This document shows, in pieces, positions 1-5,955 of a DNA stretch of 8,080 bases (position 1 is its first letter; each line of letters starts with the position of its first letter). The stretch covers positions 1 to 8,080 of the forward strand of contig CAJOQF010000058.1 in the NCBI GenBank assembly GCA_905236295.1, given 5' to 3'. Position numbers and translations under genes: made by a program. This stretch comes from an uncultured Eubacterium sp. Its GTDB lineage: Bacteria > Bacillota > Clostridia > Lachnospirales > Lachnospiraceae. The notes under the pieces were generated by a model. It ran no database searches and had not been told where the DNA came from. It saw only the letters and a program-made list of their open reading frames with translations.

Positions 1-804
1 AACGGCATCTATCTCGTCTATAAATACTATACACGGAGCATTCTTCTTTGCCTCGGAGAAAAGGTCTCTCACTCGGCTTGCACCTACGCCGACGAACATC
101 TCCACGAAATCAGATCCAGAGATTGAGAAGAACGGAACTCCTGCTTCTCCGGCAACTGCCTTCGCAAGCAATGTCTTACCTGTTCCCGGAGGGCCCACCA
201 AAAGTACACCTTTAGGAATTCTGGCGCCGAGGTCTGTGTATTTGCTCGGAGCCTTCAAAAAGTCAACTATCTCTGCAAGATCTTCTTTCTCTTCCTGAAG
301 ACCTGCAACCTTGCTGAAATCAACATCGGTATTCTCGCCGTTTATCATTGTCGCCCTGCTCTTTGTAAACGACATCATGGATCCCGGCGATCCGCCTCGG
401 CCGGCTGCCCTGCCATTCATGATTATCATAAGTATGAACACTGCCGCAACCACTATAAGCGTCGGCAGGAGCGTAGACATAAAGCTCTGTCCCGGAACAT
501 CATATATTATGAAGTTCGTAAACTTGTACTTATCCATCAGCTCTTTGGCATCGTTTACATCCGATACTGTGACTGTAGCTCTGGTTGAATCGTTTAAGGC
601 AATGTCAAGAGTACCGGTCGGAACCTCGTTATTCTGATTTACCGTGACCGCTACCACCTTGTTGTTTGCAAGTGCCTCCTCAAACTGGGCAATGGTAAAT
701 GCTGTACCTGTCTTTGTGTTTGATGTAGCGATCCACCATGCCATTATGATTATGATTATGAGGACTATATATATTAAAAATCCTCCGCTTCTTCTCGTGT
801 TCAA
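1..804 (-). CDS. ftsH: ATP-dependent zinc metalloprotease FtsH, N-terminal part (cut by window edge)
   Basis: Membrane-anchored AAA+ protease that degrades misfolded membrane proteins and some regulators. The 268 residues present contain a first membrane helix (about 9-25), an extracytoplasmic domain (about 26-108), a second helix (about 110-129), a Gly/Ser-rich linker, and then the start of the AAA+ module: Walker A GPPGTGKT (204-211), the pore-loop region [12 protein letters not shown] (233-244) and Walker [10 protein letters not shown] (259-267). The zinc-protease domain with HEXXH lies beyond the left edge. I place the start at TTG (804-802) because a strong AAGGAGGA (818-811) sits 6 bases upstream, and the next in-frame Met (residue 21) would remove most of the first helix. 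The gene begins 2 bases after the hpt stop, so its ribosome binding site lies inside the last codons of hpt. The hpt-ftsH pairing is the conserved Firmicutes order. The family call is very secure; the TTG start is inferred from the ribosome binding site. Confidence 0.96.
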   Translation of the reverse strand, partial: MNTRRSGGFLIYIVLIIIIIMAWWIATSNTKTGTAFTIAQFEEALANNKVVAVTVNQNNEVPTGTLDIALNDSTRATVTVSDVNDAKELMDKYKFTNFIIYDVPGQSFMSTLLPTLIVVAAVFILMIIMNGRAAGRGGSPGSMMSFTKSRATMINGENTDVDFSKVAGLQEEKEDLAEIVDFLKAPSKYTDLGARIPKGVLLVGPPGTGKTLLAKAVAGEAGVPFFSISGSDFVEMFVGVGASRVRDLFSEAKKNAPCIVFIDEIDAV

Positions 805-806
805 AA

Positions 807-1337
807 TCAATCCTCCTTGAAACTAACTACTCCGACGTACGGCAGACTTCTGTATTTCTGTGCATAGTCAAGACCGAAGCCCACTATAAACTCGTCCGGA
901 ACCTCAAATCCGACGTAATCTCCCTTGACCTCAACTATCCGTCGTTCAGGCTTATCAAGCAGTGCTGCAAGCTTTATGCTCTTTGGTTTTCTCTCTTTCA
1001 AGACTTCCATAAGGCGCTTTAGCGTCCTTCCGGTGTCAATTATGTCCTCGATAACCAGAACATTTCTGCCCTCGATGTCCTCGTCGAGATCTCTCGATAT
1101 GCGGACATTTCCGCTGGATTCGGTCGAATCGCCATAGCTTGACGCCGACATAAAATCAAGCCTTATCGGAAGGTCTATCCTCTTTGTCAGCTCGGTTGCG
1201 AAATAAACCGCACCCTTCAGTATGCAGGCAACATAGAGATCTTCACCCGCAAAATCCTTTGTGATCTGATCTCCCAGCTCCCTGATACGTTTTAAGATCT
1301 TTTCTTCTGAAATATACTCTCTTACTGTCTCACTCAT
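807..1337 (-). CDS. hpt: Hypoxanthine (guanine) phosphoribosyltransferase
   Basis: Cytosolic purine-salvage enzyme that joins hypoxanthine or guanine to PRPP to give IMP or GMP. The 176 residues match the usual length. Visible motifs are LKGA (40-43), the SSYGDST loop (66-72), the PRPP-binding signature [14 protein letters not shown] (93-106) with its acidic pair E97/D98, and the C-terminal [15 protein letters not shown] (155-169) typical of this family. The ATG (1337-1335) overlaps the tilS stop by 8 bases (ATGAGTGA), with GGAG about 10 bases upstream, so translation is probably coupled to tilS. The order tilS-hpt-ftsH is the classic Firmicutes arrangement. In Bacillus, HprT and TilS have been reported to act together in ftsH regulation; nothing in this sequence tests that. 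Base preference between hypoxanthine and guanine cannot be read here. Confidence 0.96.
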   Translation of the reverse strand: MSETVREYISEEKILKRIRELGDQITKDFAGEDLYVACILKGAVYFATELTKRIDLPIRLDFMSASSYGDSTESSGNVRISRDLDEDIEGRNVLVIEDIIDTGRTLKRLMEVLKERKPKSIKLAALLDKPERRIVEVKGDYVGFEVPDEFIVGFGLDYAQKYRSLPYVGVVSFKED

Positions 1338-2751
1338 TTATTCTTATCTCCAGTATTCTTTTTGTCTGCCCTGTCACGTGTGCATGTTCCGAAGTCCGAA
1401 GTCCCACAGCCCAAAGTACCAGATCTCCATCGCATATTACCGGAAAATCCGTCCTTTTGTCTGCCGAAACCTTGGCGTCTATAAAGATTCGCTTTAGCTT
1501 TTTCTTCGTACCATCGGGATTTATCACAAGGTAATCATCCTTTTTCGGCGAACGAAGGCAAACACCGTTTTTTATTTTATCACAGTCGAACCACTTGATA
1601 CAACCGCCAGTTGGTATTTTTTCTGTCGCACCGTCAAACTCTTTGTAACGCACCGAAATATTTCTTCCGTCCGCCAGGACATACTCACCGCCTGTTTCCA
1701 ATGCGATCTCCCGATCTTCATTTATTTCTTTGCCTTCGTCAGGATTCTTTTCATTCTTTCTCAAAAGAATACTCTCGTAGTCCCTAAGCGCTTCTATATT
1801 ATACGGAAGATCAGCTCTTGCTCCCACGCCCAGAGCCGCAAGATGTCTTACTGAGCTCACATTTAAGTCCGAGATATCTTTTCTTCTTCCCGCGACCGCT
1901 GATATCGCATCATAAACAATTTTATCTGCAATCACTTCATTTAAATCCGCAAGACTTTTGCAGTCAATGATCAATCCGTCTTCGCCGGAGGTTACGATCT
2001 CCTTTGAGATCAGTTTTGCCTGCGAATCAATATACTCAGAGATATGCCTTAGTTTGTCAGCGACACGATTTATATGATCGGCTGCCCTGTCATTGATCTG
2101 TTCCAATTTAGGAATGATCTCACATCTGATCTTATTTCTTGCATAGTCTGTCAAAAGATTAGTCGAATCCGTCCTGTAGCTTTCATTAATATTGTCCAGA
2201 TAATCCTCGATCTCACTTCTCTTCAAACACAGAAGCGGACGGATTATTTTAAGTCCATCTCTTGAGGATTTGGGCTTCATCCCCGAAAGTCCGTCTATAT
2301 CACTGCCCCTCAACATCGAAAATATGACGGTCTCTGTCTGATCGTTTGCATGATGAGCCACTGCAATTGCATCGGCACCACTCTTTTGCGCCTCCTCGTC
2401 AAACCGTCTGTATCTGATAATGCGCGCTGCCTCCTCCTCGCCGAGCTTCATCTCTTTTGCCGCAGAAGGCACATCCTCCTCATAAACTGAGAGTGAAACT
2501 CCTATTCGCTCGCAGAGCTGCCCGGCAAAACGCATATCATGTCGGCTTTCCTCTCCTCTGATGCCGTGTTCTACGTGAACTGCCGACACTGTTATCCCAA
2601 GCTGTTTTCCCAGCCTGTTCAATATAATAAGAAGCGCCACCGAGTCCGCCCCACCGGACAGCCCAACCAACACCTTATCACCTTTGCCTACAAGAGCGTT
2701 CTGTTCTATATATTCATAGACTTTTTTTTCATATAAATAAGCTGCATCCAT
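1330..2751 (-). CDS. tilS: tRNA(Ile)-lysidine synthetase TilS
   Basis: Modifies C34 of the CAU-anticodon tRNA-Ile to lysidine with ATP and lysine, so that the tRNA reads AUA; normally essential. The 473 residues show an N-terminal PP-loop ATPase domain with SGGADS (32-37), the family motif HVEHGIRGEES (59-69), AHHANDQTET (132-141) and ARNKIRCEIIPKLEQIN (204-220). A middle region (about 221-330) follows, and then a C-terminal TilS domain (about 395-470) ending in the FPVICDGD...GLRTSE type of sequence. The length fits the long, Bacillus-type TilS. The ATG at 2751-2749 has a modest AGGA 5 bases upstream. A hairpin lies between this gene and divIC (2768-2800) and could tune tilS relative to divIC. 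The gene overlaps hpt by 8 bases. In related genomes spoIIE usually sits just upstream; here it is absent. Confidence 0.95.
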   Translation of the reverse strand: MDAAYLYEKKVYEYIEQNALVGKGDKVLVGLSGGADSVALLIILNRLGKQLGITVSAVHVEHGIRGEESRHDMRFAGQLCERIGVSLSVYEEDVPSAAKEMKLGEEEAARIIRYRRFDEEAQKSGADAIAVAHHANDQTETVIFSMLRGSDIDGLSGMKPKSSRDGLKIIRPLLCLKRSEIEDYLDNINESYRTDSTNLLTDYARNKIRCEIIPKLEQINDRAADHINRVADKLRHISEYIDSQAKLISKEIVTSGEDGLIIDCKSLADLNEVIADKIVYDAISAVAGRRKDISDLNVSSVRHLAALGVGARADLPYNIEALRDYESILLRKNEKNPDEGKEINEDREIALETGGEYVLADGRNISVRYKEFDGATEKIPTGGCIKWFDCDKIKNGVCLRSPKKDDYLVINPDGTKKKLKRIFIDAKVSADKRTDFPVICDGDLVLWAVGLRTSEHAHVTGQTKRILEIRINE

Positions 2752-2767
2752 TTGTATCCTATCAATA

Positions 2768-2800
2768 ACTAAACCCCGCAGCTTCCTGCAGGGTTTTAGT
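2768..2800 (-). terminator. Hairpin spanning the divIC stop codon, possible attenuator before tilS
   Basis: On the minus strand the arms ACTAAAACCCTGCAG and CTGCGGGGTTTAGT pair almost completely (one bulged A and one wobble) around a GAAG loop. The divIC stop codon TAA lies within the left arm. Only a short broken T run (TTTAGTT) follows, so termination is probably partial at most. Read on the plus strand the hairpin is followed by TTTT, but no plus-strand gene needs ending here. It is either a weak terminator, an attenuator between divIC and tilS, or an mRNA processing or stability element. Confidence 0.5.
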
Positions 2801-3095
2801 CTTCTTCCTTGTATACTGTCTCGTTTTTATATATCAGCCCAAGCTTTGTACGGGCGATCTTTTCTGCGTACTCATCGGTCTTTACATACGATGCGTAGTC
2901 TTCTAATTCTTCGGTTCTGGCATTCTCAGAATCGATCGAGCTTTGAAGCTCAGCTATCTTTTCCTCGTATGCCTGCGTCTTCTCTCTCAGGGCTGTGATT
3001 CTGATAAACATGCCCAGAGCCAAAGCTACTATAATAGCCGGGACAAGAATCCTTCCTATATTAAGTTTTTTCCTGCGCCTGCGCCTACGATTCAT
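2796..3095 (-). CDS. divIC: DivIC/FtsB-type septum formation initiator
   Basis: Small bitopic division protein that, in the known systems, forms a complex with FtsL and DivIB/FtsQ at the septum. The 99 residues have a very basic cytoplasmic N-terminus (RRRRRRKK, 3-10), one membrane helix (about 14-33), a heptad-like coiled coil (about 34-66, rich in Glu, Ala and Leu) and the conserved C-terminal segment DEYAEKIARTKLGLIYKNETVY (74-95), in which the tyrosine and the KLGLI block are family hallmarks. Position next to tilS-hpt-ftsH supports DivIC over an unrelated coiled-coil protein. The ATG start has only a poor ribosome binding site (GGGA, 11 bases upstream), yet no other in-frame start is visible upstream. 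It is the first gene of the minus-strand cluster and faces hup divergently. Confidence 0.85.
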   Translation of the reverse strand: MNRRRRRRKKLNIGRILVPAIIVALALGMFIRITALREKTQAYEEKIAELQSSIDSENARTEELEDYASYVKTDEYAEKIARTKLGLIYKNETVYKEED

Positions 3096-3130
3096 AGATT
3101 ATTATTTCCCAACCTCAAATGTTACTAAAA

Positions 3131-3148
3131 TTAGATATACTTATCTAA
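3131..3148. promoter_or_regulatory. Perfect 18-bp palindrome at the predicted divIC transcript start
   Basis: TTAGATA-TACT-TATCTAA has 7-base arms that match perfectly. It lies just downstream of the predicted divIC -10, around the expected transcription start. It could be a repressor operator or a weak 5' hairpin in the mRNA. The protein that would bind is unknown. Confidence 0.4.
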
Positions 3149-3153
3149 ACATT

Positions 3154-3182
3154 ATAGTACGCTTAAAACCGCTTGTTTTCAA
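3154..3182 (-). promoter_or_regulatory. Candidate sigma-A-type promoter for divIC-tilS-hpt-ftsH
   Basis: On the minus strand TTGAAA (3182-3177) and TACTAT (3159-3154) are separated by exactly 17 bases. An overlapping TATAAT (3156-3151) would be a better -10 but gives a 20-base spacer. The -35 lies inside a perfect small inverted repeat, GCTTG-TTTT-CAAGC (3171-3184). It is the only reasonable promoter-like match I found close to divIC, leaving an untranslated leader of about 50 bases. Confidence 0.5.
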
Positions 3183-3401
3183 GCAATTTTTGAATTTTCT
3201 ACATTTTATATAAATAGTATTTTAATGACTTCTTAACCTAATCTTAACAATTATACAATATATGGTATCTATCTTTTTAGACAATACGTATATGTTGTAA
3301 TAATAAAAAATAAAAAAAGTTTAATAAAAAAGGCCCTTTTTTTAATAATCGGTATAATTGCACAAAACCGCCTCAAACCCAAGAAAAATGGGGCATTTAT
3401 C

Positions 3402-3430
3402 TTGACAAGACCCGTAAAAAATAGTATAAA
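3402..3430 (+). promoter_or_regulatory. Sigma-A-type promoter of hup
   Basis: A consensus -35 TTGACA (3402-3407) and a near-consensus -10 TATAAA (3425-3430) are separated by the ideal 17 bases. Transcription would start near 3437 and give a leader of about 60 bases before hup. This is the strongest promoter in the window and fits an abundant nucleoid protein. Confidence 0.85.
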
Positions 3431-3498
3431 TTATAGCGTAATCGTTTTAGAAAAGAAGAAGCGATCGTGAAACTAACACAATTAGGAGGAAATTGATA

Positions 3499-3774
3499 AT
3501 GAACAAAACAGAGTTAGTAGCAGCTATGGCTGACAAGGCCGGATTATCAAAGAAGGATGCTGAGGGCGCCTTAAAGGCTTTCACAGACGTTGTAGCCGAG
3601 GAGCTTAAGAAGGGCAACAAGATCCAGCTTGTAGGCTTCGGTACATTCGAGGTTTCTCAGAGAGCTGCCAGAACAGGTAGAAATCCACAGACAAACAAGG
3701 AGATCAAGATTCCTGCTTCTAAGGCACCTAAGTTCAAAGCCGGCAAAGCTCTTAAAGATATCGTAAACAACTAA
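3499..3774 (+). CDS. hup: DNA-binding protein HU
   Basis: Histone-like protein that binds and bends DNA as a dimer and helps compact the nucleoid. The 91 residues match the family length. The HU signature is complete: GFGTFEVSQRAARTGRNPQT (46-65), with the Arg-rich beta arm, the RNP tip (the proline that intercalates in DNA) and the C-terminal PKFKAGKALKDIVN. I chose ATG 3499 over an in-frame TTG at 3493, because AGGAGG (3484-3489) is 9 bases before the ATG but only 3 before the TTG. A strong promoter at 3402-3430 precedes it and a strong terminator follows, so it is probably transcribed mainly as a single gene. In related genomes hup sits next to rqcP, as here. Confidence 0.97.
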   Translation: MNKTELVAAMADKAGLSKKDAEGALKAFTDVVAEELKKGNKIQLVGFGTFEVSQRAARTGRNPQTNKEIKIPASKAPKFKAGKALKDIVNN

Positions 3775-3792
3775 TCATTACTTACGAACACT

Positions 3793-3825
3793 AAGACCCG
3801 TGGATTTGCCCCGGGTCTTTTTTTA
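3793..3825 (+). terminator. Intrinsic terminator after hup
   Basis: AAGACCCG (3793-3800) pairs perfectly with CGGGTCTT (3812-3819). GG and CC inside the loop can extend the stem past one mismatch. A run of T follows to 3824. It lies 18 bases after the hup stop and 33 bases before rqcP, so it should limit read-through into rqcP. Confidence 0.9.
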
Positions 3826-3857
3826 CCTGCTTAGACATCTTAAAAAGGAGAATCATT

Positions 3858-4097
3858 ATGAGACTGGATAAATTCTTAAAAGTCTCGCGACTGATCAAAC
3901 GCCGCACTATCGCAAACGAAGCTTGCGATGCAGGGCGCGTCACCATAAACGACAAGGTTGCAAAAGCTTCAACCAAGGTTAAAGTCGGAGACATCATAGA
4001 AATCGCCTTCGGAAACAAGACTGTGAAGGCTCGTGTTCTGGCATTGGCAGACACATCAAAAAAAGAGGAAGCAAAAGAGCTTTTTGAGCTGATCTAG
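3858..4097 (+). CDS. rqcP: S4-domain RNA-binding protein, RqcP (YabO) type
   Basis: Small S4-domain protein. In Bacillus the orthologue RqcP (YabO) works with RqcH on stalled 50S subunits, helping add C-terminal alanine tails during ribosome-associated quality control. The 79 residues consist almost entirely of one S4 fold. The N-terminal block MRLDKFLKVSRLIKRR (1-16) is nearly diagnostic, and GRVTINDKVAKASTKVKVGD (26-45) is the S4 core. The C-terminal KKEEAKELFELI resembles Bacillus YabO. The start is ATG 3858, with AAGGAG about 8 bases upstream. Context agrees: the gene lies after hup, as in many Clostridia. The usual downstream yabP and yabQ are missing. No promoter is evident in the short gap after the hup terminator, so expression may depend on read-through. 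Hsp15 is the alternative family, but it is longer and the context does not suit it. Confidence 0.88.
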   Translation: MRLDKFLKVSRLIKRRTIANEACDAGRVTINDKVAKASTKVKVGDIIEIAFGNKTVKARVLALADTSKKEEAKELFELI

Positions 4098-4116
4098 CCC
4101 AAAAAGCTCTTTTATT
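4073..4116. terminator. Bidirectional terminator overlapping the rqcP 3' end
   Basis: AAAAGAGCTTTTTG (4073-4086) and CAAAAAGCTCTTTT (4100-4113) are perfect 14-base inverted arms around a 13-base loop that contains the rqcP stop codon. A GCT/AGC pair inside the loop can extend the stem. The T run on both strands suits termination of both rqcP and the convergent phosphoglucomutase transcript. The left arm encodes the last rqcP residues. Confidence 0.82.
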
Positions 4117-4133
4117 ATCGTATTATCCTAAGC

Positions 4134-5864
4134 TTACATCATACCGTCTATAAGCTTATCAAGCGCATCCTTTAACGCTGCGCCCTTTGTGGCTGCATCG
4201 TCAAAACTCTCACCCTTGACACCGTAATAGAGTTTGAGCTTCGGCTCGGTTCCCGACGGGCGAACGCATACCCACGCTGCATCCGGCAGATCATAATAGA
4301 GAACATTCGCACTCGGAAGTCCTGTCGGCTCGGTGCTGCCATCCGAATTTGTGATCGTTCCTGCCTTGTAATCCCTCACTGAGCAGACATCAAGCGAACC
4401 TATCTTCTTCGGAGCATTTGCTCTTAACTCCTCCATGATCTTTCCGATTTTTTCAATACCCTCCTTGCCGGCAAGAGTGATCGACTTGACCGCGTCATTA
4501 TAGTATCCGTACTTCTCGTAGATATCAAGCATCGCATCCCAGAGAGTCTTGCCCTTTGACATGTAGTAGGCTGCTGCCTCACAGAGCATAAGCGAAGCGG
4601 CGACCGCATCCTTATCTCTGGCGTATGTGCCCGGCAGACAACCATAGCTCTCCTCCATTCCAAAGAGGTAGGTTCCGTTCTTTTTCTCATCGAACTCAAG
4701 CATCTTCTGTCCGATATACTTAAATCCTGTCAGCACCTCGACAAGCTCAACATTGTAATGCTTTGCGATCGCATCCGCAAGATTTGTCGATACTATTGAT
4801 TTGATGAAGGCTCCGTCTGAAGGAAGGCCGGTCTTTTCCTTTTTCTGGCTGATTATGTACTCACCGATAAGGCAGCCGGACATATTTCCAGTCAGGACGT
4901 GGAACTCTCCTGTCTGTCTGTTCTTTACATATACTCCAAGTCTGTCCGCATCGGGATCGGTGGCAAGGATTAGCTGCGCATCGACCTCTTTGGCAAGCTT
5001 AACGCCAAGTTCAAACGCTTCCTCCGTCTCCGGATTAGGATAGCTCACGGTAGGGAAATCTCCATCCGGAAGCTCCTGCTCCTTTACAACGTGGACATGC
5101 TTAAATCCGAGTCTGTCCAATACATGGCGCACCGGCTTGTTTCCGGTTCCGTGGAGAGGGGTATAAACTATGTTTAACTTATCTCCCATCTCATCGATGA
5201 CATCCTTGTTTATAACAAGCTTTAGAAGCTCCTCCTCATACGCAGCATCAACCTTCTCTCCGATCTGCTCGTAGAGCCCCTGTTCTTTTGCCTTGTCGAT
5301 ATCCATGGTCTTTGCAACGCCGTAATCGGTGATCGCCTTGACCTCATCCATTATCCCCACGTCATGCGGCGGTGTGATCTGTGCTCCGTCAGCCCAGTAA
5401 ACCTTGTATCCGTTGTATTCCGGTGGATTGTGGCTGGCTGTGATATTTATACCTGCTGTACATCCAAAATACCTGACCGCATAAGAAAGCTCAGGCGTAG
5501 GGCGAAGTGACTCAAACACGTAAGCCTTGATGCCGTTTGCGGCAAGTGTGCAGGCTGCCACATCAGCAAATTCCGGGGACATATGGCGCGAATCGAACGC
5601 GATCGCCACCCCCTTATCCTCTGTCTTCTGTTTCAAAATATAATTTGCAAGTCCCTGGGTTGCCTTGCGCACGGTGTAGACATTCATTCTGTTGTCTCCG
5701 GCGCCTATAACTCCTCTGAGTCCTGCCGTTCCAAACTCTAACTCTTTATAAAATCGATCCTCAATCTCTTTATCGTCCCCCGAGATTGCCCTAAGCTCAT
5801 CCTTTGTAGCGTCGTCTATAACGTCGCTCGAAAGCCATTTTTCGTAATTTTCCTTATATCCCAT
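4134..5864 (-). CDS. pgcA: Phospho-sugar mutase, alpha-phosphoglucomutase type
   Basis: Cytosolic enzyme of the alpha-D-phosphohexomutase superfamily, probably interconverting glucose-6-phosphate and glucose-1-phosphate for glycogen and for UDP-glucose used in envelope polymers. The 576 residues match Bacillus PgcA-like mutases. All four active-site elements are present: the phosphoserine loop TASHNP (142-147, catalytic S144), the metal loop DPDADR (303-308), the sugar-binding loop GMEESYG (402-408) and the phosphate-binding loop RPSGTEPK (535-542). FGTAGLRG (44-51) near the N-terminus is typical of this long subfamily. ATG 5864 follows AAGGAGGA with good spacing. It is probably a single-gene transcript, between the terminator of the upstream lipoprotein gene and the convergent terminator after rqcP. 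Phosphomannomutase activity cannot be excluded from sequence; the glucomutase subgroup is favoured by length and the SYG loop. Confidence 0.92.
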   Translation of the reverse strand: MGYKENYEKWLSSDVIDDATKDELRAISGDDKEIEDRFYKELEFGTAGLRGVIGAGDNRMNVYTVRKATQGLANYILKQKTEDKGVAIAFDSRHMSPEFADVAACTLAANGIKAYVFESLRPTPELSYAVRYFGCTAGINITASHNPPEYNGYKVYWADGAQITPPHDVGIMDEVKAITDYGVAKTMDIDKAKEQGLYEQIGEKVDAAYEEELLKLVINKDVIDEMGDKLNIVYTPLHGTGNKPVRHVLDRLGFKHVHVVKEQELPDGDFPTVSYPNPETEEAFELGVKLAKEVDAQLILATDPDADRLGVYVKNRQTGEFHVLTGNMSGCLIGEYIISQKKEKTGLPSDGAFIKSIVSTNLADAIAKHYNVELVEVLTGFKYIGQKMLEFDEKKNGTYLFGMEESYGCLPGTYARDKDAVAASLMLCEAAAYYMSKGKTLWDAMLDIYEKYGYYNDAVKSITLAGKEGIEKIGKIMEELRANAPKKIGSLDVCSVRDYKAGTITNSDGSTEPTGLPSANVLYYDLPDAAWVCVRPSGTEPKLKLYYGVKGESFDDAATKGAALKDALDKLIDGMM

Positions 5865-5897
5865 GTGCTTCCTCCTTAAAATAATAATGTTAAGATA

Positions 5898-5926
5898 ATT
5901 CTACACCTTTTTATTTCAAATAAAAA
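5898..5926 (-). promoter_or_regulatory. Weak candidate promoter for the phosphoglucomutase gene
   Basis: On the minus strand TAGAAT (5903-5898) is a good -10, with a 17-base spacer to TTTTTA (5926-5921), a poor -35 that coincides with the T run of the upstream terminator. It is the best match in the short gap before the gene. The gene needs a promoter here because a terminator separates it from the lipoprotein gene. Confidence 0.35.
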
Positions 5927-5927
5927 G
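5907..5927. repeat. Perfect 21-bp palindrome upstream of the phosphoglucomutase gene
   Basis: CTTTTTATTT-C-AAATAAAAAG has 10-base arms around a single base. It occupies most of the region between the candidate -10 and the upstream terminator stem, so it could be an operator for the phosphoglucomutase gene. Its low GC content means chance and extended terminator tails are real alternatives. Confidence 0.45.
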
Positions 5928-5955
5928 CCCTGAATCGCTAATCGGATTCAGAGCT
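5921..5955 (-). terminator. Intrinsic terminator overlapping the end of the PEGA lipoprotein gene
   Basis: On the minus strand AGCTCTGAATC (5955-5945) pairs with GATTCAGGGCT (5936-5926) through 11 bases with one wobble, followed by a run of T. The 8-base loop contains the stop codon TAG, so the left arm encodes the last residues SSES. It ends the lipoprotein transcript before the phosphoglucomutase gene. Confidence 0.85.

Larger units (their letters stand above)
3096..3498. other. AT-rich divergent intergenic region between divIC and hup
   Basis: This 400-base stretch holds no convincing gene. It contains the hup promoter at its right end and a candidate promoter for divIC at its left end, each annotated separately. 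The middle (about 3185-3400) is very AT-rich with A and T runs. It includes a near-palindromic AAAAAAGG-C-CCTTTTTT at 3326-3342 and an isolated TATAAT at 3353-3358 with no matching -35. I see no RNA gene or known riboswitch. Confidence 0.7.

Noticed and set aside
311..637. Open plus-strand frame of 108 codons opposite ftsH
   Set aside because: It lies wholly antisense to the clear FtsH coding frame, has no convincing ribosome binding site and its translation matches no recognisable domain.
3353..3358. TATAAT on the plus strand as a second hup promoter
   Set aside because: No acceptable -35 lies 16-18 bases upstream, and the TTGACA/TATAAA pair at 3402-3430 is far better.
3185..3400. Possible riboswitch or structured RNA in the divergent region
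   Set aside because: The DNA is AT-rich with no long GC-bearing stems or recognisable riboswitch core; only short palindromes are present.
3493..3498. TTG at 3493 as the start of hup
   Set aside because: It is only 3 bases from AGGAGG, while the ATG at 3499 has ideal spacing and gives the standard HU N-terminus MNKTEL.
3791..4054. Minus-strand open frame opposite rqcP
   Set aside because: It spans the hup terminator and is antisense to the well-supported S4-domain protein.
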